Below, piece by piece: positions 6,864-11,817 of a stretch of DNA of 18,928 nt. The translations under genes and the position numbers were made by a program. This stretch comes from Parcubacteria group bacterium. GTDB lineage: Bacteria > Patescibacteria > ABY1 > Buchananbacterales > UBA6539. The DNA is taken from assembly GCA_002687175.1 (NCBI GenBank), contig NYZP01000013.1, forward strand, positions 1 through 18,928, given 5' to 3'. Position 1 is the stretch's first letter. Every line of letters begins with the position of its first letter. The notes beneath the pieces were generated by a model, which was not told the DNA's origin, did not search any database, and worked only from the letters and a program-made list of their open reading frames with translations.

Positions 6864-6882
6864 TATACTATCCCCCAGTATA
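6864..6882. promoter_or_regulatory. Palindromic operator of the RcnR/FrmR type
   Basis: On the minus strand the site reads TATACTGGGGGATAGTATA: arms TATACT/AGTATA around a G-tract. Known RcnR-type operators have TACT, a run of five to six Gs, and AGTA. The site ends 16 nt before the repressor ATG and includes a possible -10 element (TATACT). Confidence 0.75.
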
Positions 6883-6965
6883 TCATAAATCTGCTAAAAT
6901 AAATAGGCGTATAAATTAAAGCAGTTTCGCAAGAAACTTTTTTAGTTATTACCAATTTTAAAACT

Positions 6966-6998
6966 AAAAAAAATAGCCCCGGTTAGGGGACTATTTTT
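6966..6998 (-). terminator. Terminator downstream of the 7016-7534 gene
   Basis: AAAAATAG (6969-6976) pairs with CTATTTTT (6991-6998), with a CCCC/GGGG upper stem (6977-6980, 6986-6989) and one bulged base. A T8 run follows on the minus strand. It lies about 20 nt past the stop codon. Confidence 0.8.
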
Positions 6999-7015
6999 AA
7001 ATCTAAATTTTAATT

Positions 7016-7534
7016 TTATTCTTCAGTCTCGTCTGCTTCACCACCGGTATCGTCTATTGGATCTGGTTCTGGAGGAGCAGGTACTGGAGGTAAGTTACCC
7101 TGTTCATCAAGTAGTGCTCTAAACTGTGCTGTAGCCGCTTCAATCTCAATTGCTTGAGGAATGAACAGTACAGCATCTGGAGTAATGAAAACAACTTGGT
7201 CAACTGGATTACCTTCTGGATCCAGAACATTAACCACGGCTTGGTATAAACCATTTCTTTCGGTAATGTCTTTTACTGTGGCAGTACCAACTTGTGGTCC
7301 GTATATTTCATTAATAAATTTCAACAGTTCCTCAGATGCTTTTTCTGGTGACAGAACGGTTAGAGTCATTCCGGCGCCAGTTCCTTCAGTACTTGTTTGG
7401 TTAGGTTTAATCACTAACACAGCCACTAAAGCAATAGCAAGTACAATACTTACCAGTAACCAGATATTTGGTTTCTTTGATCCTCCAGTTGATCCTCCAG
7501 ACTTAGATGATTGACCTTGTTGTTTTGGTTCCAT
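7016..7534 (-). CDS. Membrane-anchored extracytoplasmic protein, unknown function
   Basis: A 172-residue protein: a Gln/Ser/Gly-rich cytoplasmic tail (1-22), one membrane helix (about 24-43), an alpha/beta domain (about 58-130) and a Pro/Glu/Asp-rich C-terminus (148-172). The domain reads LSPEKASEELLKFINEIYG, then NGLYQAVVNV, then a PDAVLFIPQAIEI strand. From memory it resembles the small domain that precedes thioredoxin-fold (DsbA-like) modules in CPR proteins. Here no thioredoxin fold or Cys follows, so it stands alone. It has its own promoter (7566-7594) and terminator. Function unknown. Confidence 0.75.
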   Translation of the reverse strand: MEPKQQGQSSKSGGSTGGSKKPNIWLLVSIVLAIALVAVLVIKPNQTSTEGTGAGMTLTVLSPEKASEELLKFINEIYGPQVGTATVKDITERNGLYQAVVNVLDPEGNPVDQVVFITPDAVLFIPQAIEIEAATAQFRALLDEQGNLPPVPAPPEPDPIDDTGGEADETEE

Positions 7535-7565
7535 ATTTTTAGATAATTTATAAAATGTTAAATAT

Positions 7566-7594
7566 ATTATATCATCTAGGTTTTTTTTTCACAA
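7566..7594 (-). promoter_or_regulatory. Promoter of the 7016-7534 gene
   Basis: On the minus strand TTGTGA (7589-7594), a 17-nt spacer beginning with an A8 run, and TATAAT (7566-7571), about 32 nt upstream of the ATG. Confidence 0.7.
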
Positions 7595-7665
7595 TAGCAG
7601 TAAATATTAATCAGTCCCCTAGCTTAGATTTCTTCAAAATTGAAAATTCATAGCCTTATACACAG

Positions 7666-7682
7666 TCAAGGGTTTGCCTTGA
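7666..7682. repeat. Short palindrome upstream of the ParB-like gene
   Basis: TCAAGG and CCTTGA are separated by GTTTG. It is a candidate operator about 60 nt upstream of the Shine-Dalgarno at 7740-7748. Confidence 0.4.
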
Positions 7683-7942
7683 ATATTTTGAAATGATACC
7701 CTGTTTAGTAAATAGTACCTTGAGAATTTACACATTGCGAAAGGAGGTATGTTGTACCAAGTAATGCTGAACGTAGAAGGATAAAAAAGGCGCAACGCGC
7801 CGCAGATGCTGACCTTGAAAGAAAGAGGAAGAAGGCCGCAGGAAAAACCACGACGAGAGTATCAAAAAAGGCAAAGCCGGCTAAAGCAAAAAAAACATCT
7901 GTTAGCGCTGGTAACGGGAGAGATTTACAATCTGGAGATGCT

Positions 7943-9019
7943 GTGGTTGTCGGTAGTATATTGGAAATACCGACTCGTTTGATCGACATTTTCGAAGGTC
8001 AACCGAGACACGAAATCGACTGGGAGTATATTAAGGGTGATTTAGCTCCTAATATTAAGCGAAATGGCCAAAGAGAACCGGGTAAGGTTTTTAAGAAGGG
8101 TAAACGATATGGCCTAATTGATGGTCAGCATCGTTTTCACTCCTGTGAACATAACAGGATGAAGTTTAGAGCGACTGTGGAGAGAGTTGATAACGACGAA
8201 CAATTATTTCGCTTGTCCGTTGCGTCAAACTTTGGCGGAAGAGAACACACACCTCTGGAAATAGCCGATGCCATTGCTAAAATGCGCGAATTTGGCGACA
8301 CCTGGCAGACTATTTGTGATACTTTTCAGAAGTCTCTTGCCTGGGTCATGGAACGTCATCAATTAGTAAACCTGTCTGAACCTGTTAAGAAAATGATGGG
8401 TCAAGACGTTCCCAAAGCTAATAGACTAAGAAGCAGTGTTGCTTCAGAAATTGCGAAATTACCTAAGGGTCAACAAGCTAATGTGGCTAAATCAGTCAGA
8501 GGAATGCAAAAAGGTAGGGCAGTTCATGAAGTTGGCAAAGCCCAGGTTGATGCCGGGATAGATAAGCAATATGCCGGTCGTCAAGGTAGGCCAAGTGATC
8601 AAAGTCGCCAATTACGGAGTTTTTTAGAGCGTGGCTTTGACCCAATAGACATGGCTTGTGACGTAGAAGCCGATACGTTAGAAGAGATGTTTGCTAAAGC
8701 AGAGTCATTTCGTCATCGAGAGATGATTGAGAAAATCATCAAAATAGGGTCTAGGCTAGCTGAATTGCAGGGAAAAATTGAAGCTGCTAAGCTTAAAGGG
8801 GCAGAGGCGGTTGATAATGATACTCTTGAGCTGGCAATTGAGACCGCCCTAATCCAGATTAGACTGAGTTTCCAGCCTAATCAAGTATTACTGGCCAAGG
8901 TGTATAAGAAGAAAGCACCAACAAAATTCGCAAAACTTGTCGAAAAAGCTGAGGCTTCCTTGAAGCTTCATGGTACCTTTCTCAAGAGGTTGAAGAGGGC
9001 AAAGCCCGATAAAATGTAG
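7943..9019 (+). CDS. ParB-like DNA-binding protein (ParB/Srx N-terminal domain plus HTH)
   Basis: From the GTG at 7943, residues 5-100 form a ParB/sulfiredoxin-type domain (IPTRLIDIF, then LIDGQHRFHSC at 59-68, where partition ParBs have GERR-x-RA). Residues 95-107 (SNFGGREHTPLEI) match the ENxQR-x-x-L-x-P-x-E region. A KorB-like helix-turn-helix (about 108-147) follows, then a long helical C-terminus with a basic tail. No parA is present. Two parS-like palindromes lie just downstream. The frame stays open upstream to 7724 with Lys/Arg-rich sequence but no start codon, while a strong AAAGGAGGT (7740-7748) precedes an ATG in another frame at 7749, so the true N-terminus is probably frameshifted. 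The gene is visibly GC-richer than its surroundings, suggesting acquisition. A weak GGAG lies 5 nt before the GTG. Confidence 0.85.
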   Translation: MVVGSILEIPTRLIDIFEGQPRHEIDWEYIKGDLAPNIKRNGQREPGKVFKKGKRYGLIDGQHRFHSCEHNRMKFRATVERVDNDEQLFRLSVASNFGGREHTPLEIADAIAKMREFGDTWQTICDTFQKSLAWVMERHQLVNLSEPVKKMMGQDVPKANRLRSSVASEIAKLPKGQQANVAKSVRGMQKGRAVHEVGKAQVDAGIDKQYAGRQGRPSDQSRQLRSFLERGFDPIDMACDVEADTLEEMFAKAESFRHREMIEKIIKIGSRLAELQGKIEAAKLKGAEAVDNDTLELAIETALIQIRLSFQPNQVLLAKVYKKKAPTKFAKLVEKAEASLKLHGTFLKRLKRAKPDKM

Positions 9020-9034
9020 TAAACAAGAGGGTTT

Positions 9035-9066
9035 AGAGCTGAAAGTAACAAATTCGGCTCTTTTTT
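9035..9066 (+). terminator. Terminator downstream of the ParB-like gene
   Basis: AGAGCTGAA (9035-9043) pairs with TTCGGCTCT (9053-9061), with one G-U pair, followed by TTTTT. Confidence 0.85.
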
Positions 9067-9074
9067 ATTAAAAA

Positions 9075-9092
9075 AATACCCTAAGGGGTATT
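9075..9092. repeat. Perfect small palindrome
   Basis: AATACCC and GGGTATT are separated by TAAG. It lies between the terminator and the parS-like sites. Role unknown. Confidence 0.5.
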
Positions 9093-9096
9093 ATAT

Positions 9097-9112
9097 TGTT
9101 CCTTGTGGAACA
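9097..9112. promoter_or_regulatory. parS-like palindrome 1
   Basis: TGTTCCTTGTGGAACA differs from the known parS variant TGTTCCACGTGGAACA at two central positions, with both 6-bp arms perfect. It lies 78 bp after the ParB-like stop codon. Confidence 0.6.
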
Positions 9113-9144
9113 TATTTCGATTAAATTTAGTTATTATCTCGTTT

Positions 9145-9160
9145 TGTTCCCTGTGGAACA
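9145..9160. promoter_or_regulatory. parS-like palindrome 2
   Basis: TGTTCCCTGTGGAACA has the same arms as site 1 with a CTGT centre, 48 bp downstream. It is the second of a pair. Confidence 0.6.
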
Positions 9161-9202
9161 TTTAATAATATGGTGGCCCGTTTCGGGACAGACCTCGAAC
9201 TT

Positions 9203-9355
9203 TTACTCTGAATCCTTCTTTTTCCGCCTCTTTGCTTCTAAATCAACCAATTTTAGGATGGCCCGAGCATAATCTTTCATCCGTTGTTCGGTTTCAACAA
9301 GCTCCTCATCAGAAAGGTTGGGAAATAGCTCCTTAATTGTGGGAGCTTTTTTCAT
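9203..9355 (-). CDS. Small hypothetical protein (50 residues)
   Basis: The ATG at 9355 opens a 50-codon frame: MKKAPTIKELFPNLSDEEL, a helical middle (ETEQRMKDYARAILKLVDLE) and a basic Lys/Arg tail. The TIKELFP-x-LSDEEL start resembles small proteins of unknown function that I recall from plasmids and mobile elements of other bacteria. A TTGACA-17-TACGAT promoter places the transcription start almost exactly on the ATG. The frame also continues upstream without a stop for 16 codons (DKELDPIYDQI just before the ATG), reaching an ATG-ACC-TAA at 9404-9412, so the original 5' end may be broken. Base composition is GC-rich, like the ParB-like gene. Function unknown. Confidence 0.6.
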   Translation of the reverse strand: MKKAPTIKELFPNLSDEELVETEQRMKDYARAILKLVDLEAKRRKKKDSE

Positions 9356-9361
9356 GATCTG

Positions 9362-9390
9362 ATCGTAGATCGGATCCAGTTCTTTGTCAA
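9362..9390 (-). promoter_or_regulatory. Possible promoter of the 50-residue gene
   Basis: On the minus strand a perfect TTGACA (9385-9390), a 17-nt spacer and TACGAT (9362-9367). Its predicted start coincides with the ATG, implying a leaderless mRNA. The same bases can also be read as coding (DKELDPIYDQ), so one reading may be chance. Confidence 0.35.
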
Positions 9391-9432
9391 AAAATAAACT
9401 AAATTAGGTCATTTTTCTTGATTAAATAATAG

Positions 9433-9777
9433 CTAGTCGGAGGCTTTAGCTAATTCGCTAAATTTATCAATAGAGAATTTTTTAGGGTCCAATCCGTGTT
9501 TTTCAATAAGAGGATTAACTCCATCCTTAACACCTTCTAAATCCAGTAGATTTTTATTGTCAGTTAATAAAACAGCGTCAAAGCCTCTACTAATGATTAG
9601 ACTGTCTTTTAAAGCCTCTCTTAAGTCATTCTCAGATTGAGCCTTGCTTACCATTAAATCAGCCAAAGCATCTTCCATTTGTGCTCCATATTCATTAAGT
9701 TCTCTATCTTCTTTACTCTCAGCACCATCTAGACCCATTTCTGCTGCCGATGGTCCATTGGTCTCATTTGTCATCAT
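9433..9777 (-). CDS. Acidic hypothetical protein
   Basis: A 114-residue, strongly acidic, probably mostly helical soluble protein without signal peptide, membrane segment, Cys or recognisable motif. It has an alternating acidic/Leu middle (AQMEDALADLMVSKAQSENDL) and a C-terminus ending KFSELAKASD. It has a consensus promoter (9806-9834) and starts 60 nt after the end of tRNA-Ala on the same strand. Its neighbours are the 50-residue gene and the ParB-like locus. I do not recognise the family. Confidence 0.6.
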   Translation of the reverse strand: MMTNETNGPSAAEMGLDGAESKEDRELNEYGAQMEDALADLMVSKAQSENDLREALKDSLIISRGFDAVLLTDNKNLLDLEGVKDGVNPLIEKHGLDPKKFSIDKFSELAKASD

Positions 9778-9805
9778 ATTTTTATTATTATGAATTTATA
9801 TATTA

Positions 9806-9834
9806 ATTATAAACCTACTATGACAATATGGCAA
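9806..9834 (-). promoter_or_regulatory. Promoter of the acidic hypothetical gene
   Basis: On the minus strand TTGCCA (9829-9834), a 17-nt spacer and TATAAT (9806-9811), immediately after the 3' end of tRNA-Ala. Confidence 0.7.
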
Positions 9835-9838
9835 GTTT

Positions 9839-9914
9839 TGGTGGACCCGGGGAGACTCGAACTCCCGACCTCCTCCATGCCATGGAGGCGCTCTACCAAC
9901 TGAGCCACGGGCCC
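9839..9914 (-). tRNA. tRNA-Ala (anticodon GGC)
   Basis: A 76-nt cloverleaf with encoded CCA. The acceptor is GGGCCCG/CGGGTCC including the G3-U70 pair that identifies tRNA-Ala. The D-stem is GCTC/GAGC, the anticodon stem CCTCC/GGAGG with loop ATGGCAT (anticodon GGC), and the T-arm GGGAG-TTCGAGT-CTCCC. All elements are normal. Transcription probably starts at the promoter 10017-10044, so the tRNA-like fragment at 9939-9993 lies in its leader. Confidence 0.95.
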
Positions 9915-9938
9915 TAAGTTTAAATATTAAGTACTAAG

Positions 9939-9993
9939 TGGAGGCGCTCGGACCATGTCCTGAATTTATTTCAGGAAACTGAGCCAAGGGCCC
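9939..9993 (-). pseudogene. 5'-half tRNA-Ala fragment with a hairpin inserted in the D-loop
   Basis: Reading the minus strand, GGGCCC-TTGGCTCAGTT and GAGCGCCTCCA match the first 32-33 positions of the adjacent tRNA-Ala(GGC). The D-loop GGTA is replaced by a 27-nt insert containing a perfect hairpin (TCCTGAA-ATAAA-TTCAGGA, 9958-9976). The match ends exactly in the anticodon loop. It lies 25 nt upstream of the intact tRNA-Ala. Confidence 0.8.
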
Positions 9994-10016
9994 AAATCTA
10001 TCGTATTATAGACTTA

Positions 10017-10044
10017 ATTATAAATGATAAGTAGTAATTGTCAA
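10017..10044 (-). promoter_or_regulatory. Promoter of the tRNA-Ala(GGC) region
   Basis: On the minus strand TTGACA (10039-10044), a 16-nt spacer and TATAAT (10017-10022). A second TATAAT lies at 10005-10010. Transcription would cross the tRNA fragment and then the intact tRNA. Confidence 0.7.
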
Positions 10045-10075
10045 AAAAATATATAAAATTATTTAACGACGCAAT

Positions 10076-10214
10076 ATTTTAGCTAATTTTAGGCATTTAT
10101 TAATAATATATGAGATATTAGATTTTTATGGTCCAATTTTACGATAAAACCATAAAAAATGACTAATTCTATAGTATGTACAATTTTTAAAGTAATAATT
10201 TTAGCTAATTTTAG
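10076..10214. repeat. AT-rich gap with a 17-nt direct repeat and a 10-bp inverted repeat
   Basis: ATTTTAGCTAATTTTAG occurs perfectly at 10076-10092 and 10198-10214. Between them lies an inverted repeat TTTTTATGGT (10123-10132) / ACCATAAAAA (10149-10158). No gene is seen in 10045-10257. This block separates the structured-RNA terminator from the tRNA promoter. Confidence 0.6.
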
Positions 10215-10257
10215 CTATAAAATTGAGTCGCAAAATGAGCTATACTCCAATTATATT

Positions 10258-10333
10258 AAAAAAAGGTGCATCCATATCTTTAGCACGAATGTCGGTTAGA
10301 CACTCCAGGAGGGCTAAAAAAGCGGATGCACCT
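10258..10333 (-). terminator. Terminator forming the 3' end of the structured RNA
   Basis: AGGTGCATCC/GGATGCACCT is a perfect 10-bp outer stem, with inner TTAGC/GCTAA-type pairing and a GTGTC/GACAT hairpin. It is followed on the minus strand by a run of Ts (10258-10264). Confidence 0.75.
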
Positions 10334-10605
10334 GAAAATGTTGCGACAGTTCAACTGCTTGGTGTTCGGTTTCTCATAGTCTGGCTAGTAACACTATCCA
10401 TAATCCTTTTGGGGAAGGAAAGTCTGGAGGTAGATGTTTTCACTGGACTGAGGAGGGATATCACCGAGGTGACATCAATTGAGAGGAGAACTGCTAAGCC
10501 GATGAACTGCCGCGAAAAGGAGCAAAATAGGGTGGCCAGGAGAAGTTTAGCTGAGTCTATGCCGAAACTCCCCCTGGCCTGGTGAGAAACGCCCGTATCC
10601 CAACC
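10258..10605 (-). ncRNA. Candidate structured non-coding RNA of about 350 nt, family not recognised
   Basis: This GC-richer island in very AT-rich DNA has, on the minus strand, a consensus promoter (10612-10639) just upstream and a terminator stem ending in U6-7 at its 3' end. Stem A pairs 10565-10579 with 10534-10548 (15 bp). Stem B pairs 10469-10476 with 10457-10464 (8 bp, CTCG loop). The terminal stem pairs 10324-10333 with 10264-10273 (10 bp) and encloses two further stems. Every irregular pair (two in A, one in B, one at 10289/10303) is G-U on the minus strand but A-C on the plus strand, which fixes the strand. It lacks the T-loop and CCA of tmRNA, the GAGGAAAGUC and ACAGAA of RNase P RNA, and the GGAAGGAAGCA of SRP RNA. 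The 10223-10585 plus-strand frame across it does not look like protein. Confidence 0.7.
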
Positions 10606-10611
10606 TTTATA

Positions 10612-10639
10612 AGTATATTTAATAGAAATATTTTGTCAA
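10612..10639 (-). promoter_or_regulatory. Promoter of the structured RNA
   Basis: On the minus strand a perfect TTGACA (10634-10639), a 16-nt spacer and TATACT (10612-10617). It starts 8 nt beyond the stop of the upstream gene, and the predicted RNA start is near 10605. Confidence 0.8.
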
Positions 10640-10646
10640 ATGTATC

Positions 10647-11342
10647 TTAATAAGTAAATCTTATTGTGGCAACACAAGGAACCCAGCCATCGTAATCAAC
10701 AGCGACTAATTTACAACTATATTCTTGCCCTTGCTTAAATAGGGGAGGATCTTGTTTATTGATTGATAATGAGGCTTTTTTAGTCTGGGGGTATAGCCAA
10801 TTGTTTTCTCTGGTATAAATTCCACAGATTCCATGATCCTTGCTATCTTCAATGGCTAAAAAGTAGATCATTGGTTTGTATTTTTCAGCCTCGGGCCAAG
10901 AAATTTTTGCTTGACCATTGCCTAATTTTTCAATGGTTAATAAATCATTTTTATAATCTGTTTTTTTCTTAATAAGTATTTTAGGCGAACTATATATTCT
11001 TTTACCACCAGTTTTTTTAGCTTTTACCTTATAAATTTCACTAATTTCGGCATAAGGAATAATCTCTTGAAACATTAATTTATATGAAAAATCTTGGTTT
11101 TCTAAAGAGTCAACTTCTTGCCAGTGCCGCTTTATTTTTTTAAAAAATTTATAATTTTTCTTATTATTAGTTTTAGTAAAAATAATGTTAAATTGGCCAG
11201 CTGGTGACCGTAGACCACAGGCAATAATTTCCTGGGAGGCATACCATTTAATAAATGGTCTGGCGATAAAGCCCAAATAGCGGGTCATCCAACGCATTTG
11301 CCAAATCATAATTTTAAAGTATATTCGGTGTATTTTTTTCAT
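10647..11342 (-). CDS. Hypothetical protein with a C-terminal beta-sandwich-like region
   Basis: A 231-residue protein with a basic, aromatic-rich N-terminus (1-35, possibly membrane-associated amphipathic helices), a Lys/Asn-rich middle (50-130) and a C-terminal half (about 135-231). The C-terminal half has an alternating pattern reminiscent of fibronectin III/Ig-like domains: AKISWPEAEKYKPMIYFLAI, YTRENNWLYPQ, YSCKLVAVDYDGWV. No catalytic motif was recognised. A hairpin (TCGAGG/CCTCGA, 11351-11370) lies just upstream of the ATG, between this gene and the thioredoxin-fold gene. The domain assignment is a guess from pattern only. Confidence 0.65.
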   Translation of the reverse strand: MKKIHRIYFKIMIWQMRWMTRYLGFIARPFIKWYASQEIIACGLRSPAGQFNIIFTKTNNKKNYKFFKKIKRHWQEVDSLENQDFSYKLMFQEIIPYAEISEIYKVKAKKTGGKRIYSSPKILIKKKTDYKNDLLTIEKLGNGQAKISWPEAEKYKPMIYFLAIEDSKDHGICGIYTRENNWLYPQTKKASLSINKQDPPLFKQGQEYSCKLVAVDYDGWVPCVATIRFTY

Positions 11343-11350
11343 ATTATAAG

Positions 11351-11370
11351 TCGAGGCTTTAAGACCTCGA
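11351..11370. repeat. Hairpin between the thioredoxin-fold gene and the 10647-11342 gene
   Basis: TCGAGG (11351-11356) pairs with CCTCGA (11365-11370). No T-run follows on either strand, so it is more likely an mRNA processing or stabilising hairpin than a terminator. Confidence 0.45.
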
Positions 11371-11400
11371 TAATTCCTTACTAATATTATACTATAATTC

Positions 11401-11757
11401 TTACCTTAGATTGAGGGCAGCAAGAATTTTTTCTTTGGCTGGAACAATTCCAGCGCTGATCAATTTTCCATTAATTACTAACTGTGGTGCATGAAAACTA
11501 CCAAATCTGATAAATGGAATAAACCACCAGATAAACCAGGGTTTAATCTTTAAACTGGTACTATTTCTTAAATTACGTTCATCAATGATCGAGTTTACCA
11601 AGTTAATTAATAGATCACATTCTTCACACCACTTTTTAGGAATTGTAAAAAATCCTTGGCGACCAGTGTAGCGATAAATGGTAATTGTATTTTTTATAAA
11701 TTTTTTTTGAGTGGACCTAGGCAGAATCACCGCCAGAGGTGGGTGCCGTCTCCGCAA
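11401..11757 (-). CDS. Thioredoxin-fold (glutaredoxin/thioredoxin-like) protein with WCEEC site; start codon unclear
   Basis: The conserved part begins near residue 24 of this frame: ITIYRYTGRQGFFTIPKKWCEECDLL, with the CxxC pair Cys44/Cys47. The cis-proline region is HAPQLVINGKLISAGIVP (89-106). This is a small thioredoxin-fold redox protein. The frame given opens at a TTG, and the only other usable start is a GTG at 11728-11730; both lie inside the tRNA-Ala(CGC) gene (11712-11793). Downstream of the tRNA no ATG, GTG or TTG occurs before the conserved core. The nearest candidate is ATA AAA AAT ACA (around 11694-11696), so the original ATG may have mutated, or a non-standard start is used. 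A segment rich in Trp/Phe/Ile (71-85) is unusual. Confidence 0.7.
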   Translation of the reverse strand: MRRRHPPLAVILPRSTQKKFIKNTITIYRYTGRQGFFTIPKKWCEECDLLINLVNSIIDERNLRNSTSLKIKPWFIWWFIPFIRFGSFHAPQLVINGKLISAGIVPAKEKILAALNLR

Positions 11758-11793
11758 TGCGAATGCGATATATTACCACTATACTATAGGCCC
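11712..11793 (-). tRNA. tRNA-Ala (anticodon CGC) with an abnormal T-arm
   Basis: The acceptor GGGCCTA/TAGGTCC has the G3-U70 alanine identity pair. The D-stem is GTAT/ATAT, the anticodon stem TCGCA/TGCGG with loop TTCGCAT (anticodon CGC). The T-arm is wrong: between GGCA and ATTCTGCC, where GTTCG is expected, lie 16 nt (CCCACCTCTGGCGGTG) able to form a CACC/GGTG hairpin. Alternatively the T-arm is GGCGG-TGATT-CTGCC with a 5-nt loop and a 17-nt variable arm. CCA is not encoded. Total length is 82 nt. It lies 24 nt downstream of the tRNA-Arg unit, probably in the same transcript. It may be a pseudogene or need processing. Confidence 0.65.
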
Positions 11794-11817
11794 TAACAAT
11801 TTTAAAGTTAAAAATTT

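Noticed and set aside
7705..7989. 94-codon minus-strand frame opposite the ParB-like N-terminus
   Set aside because: It lies antisense to the Lys/Arg-rich ParB-like reading frame and shows no motif or ribosome binding site.
7600..9914. Integrated element bounded by tRNA-Ala
   Set aside because: The ParB-like region is GC-richer and next to a tRNA, but no copy of the tRNA 3' end, integrase or other att-like repeat was found at the far side.
10411..10535. Plus-strand fragments resembling RNase P RNA (GGAAAGTC, GGAGCAAAATAGGG)
   Set aside because: The conserved 3' ACAGAA and GGCTTA region and most of the specificity domain are missing, and stem wobbles show the RNA is on the other strand.
10223..10585. 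Plus-strand 120-codon open frame
   Set aside because: The translation has no protein-like pattern or family resemblance, there is no ribosome binding site, and the stretch coincides with the minus-strand structured RNA supported by promoter, terminator and wobble pairing.
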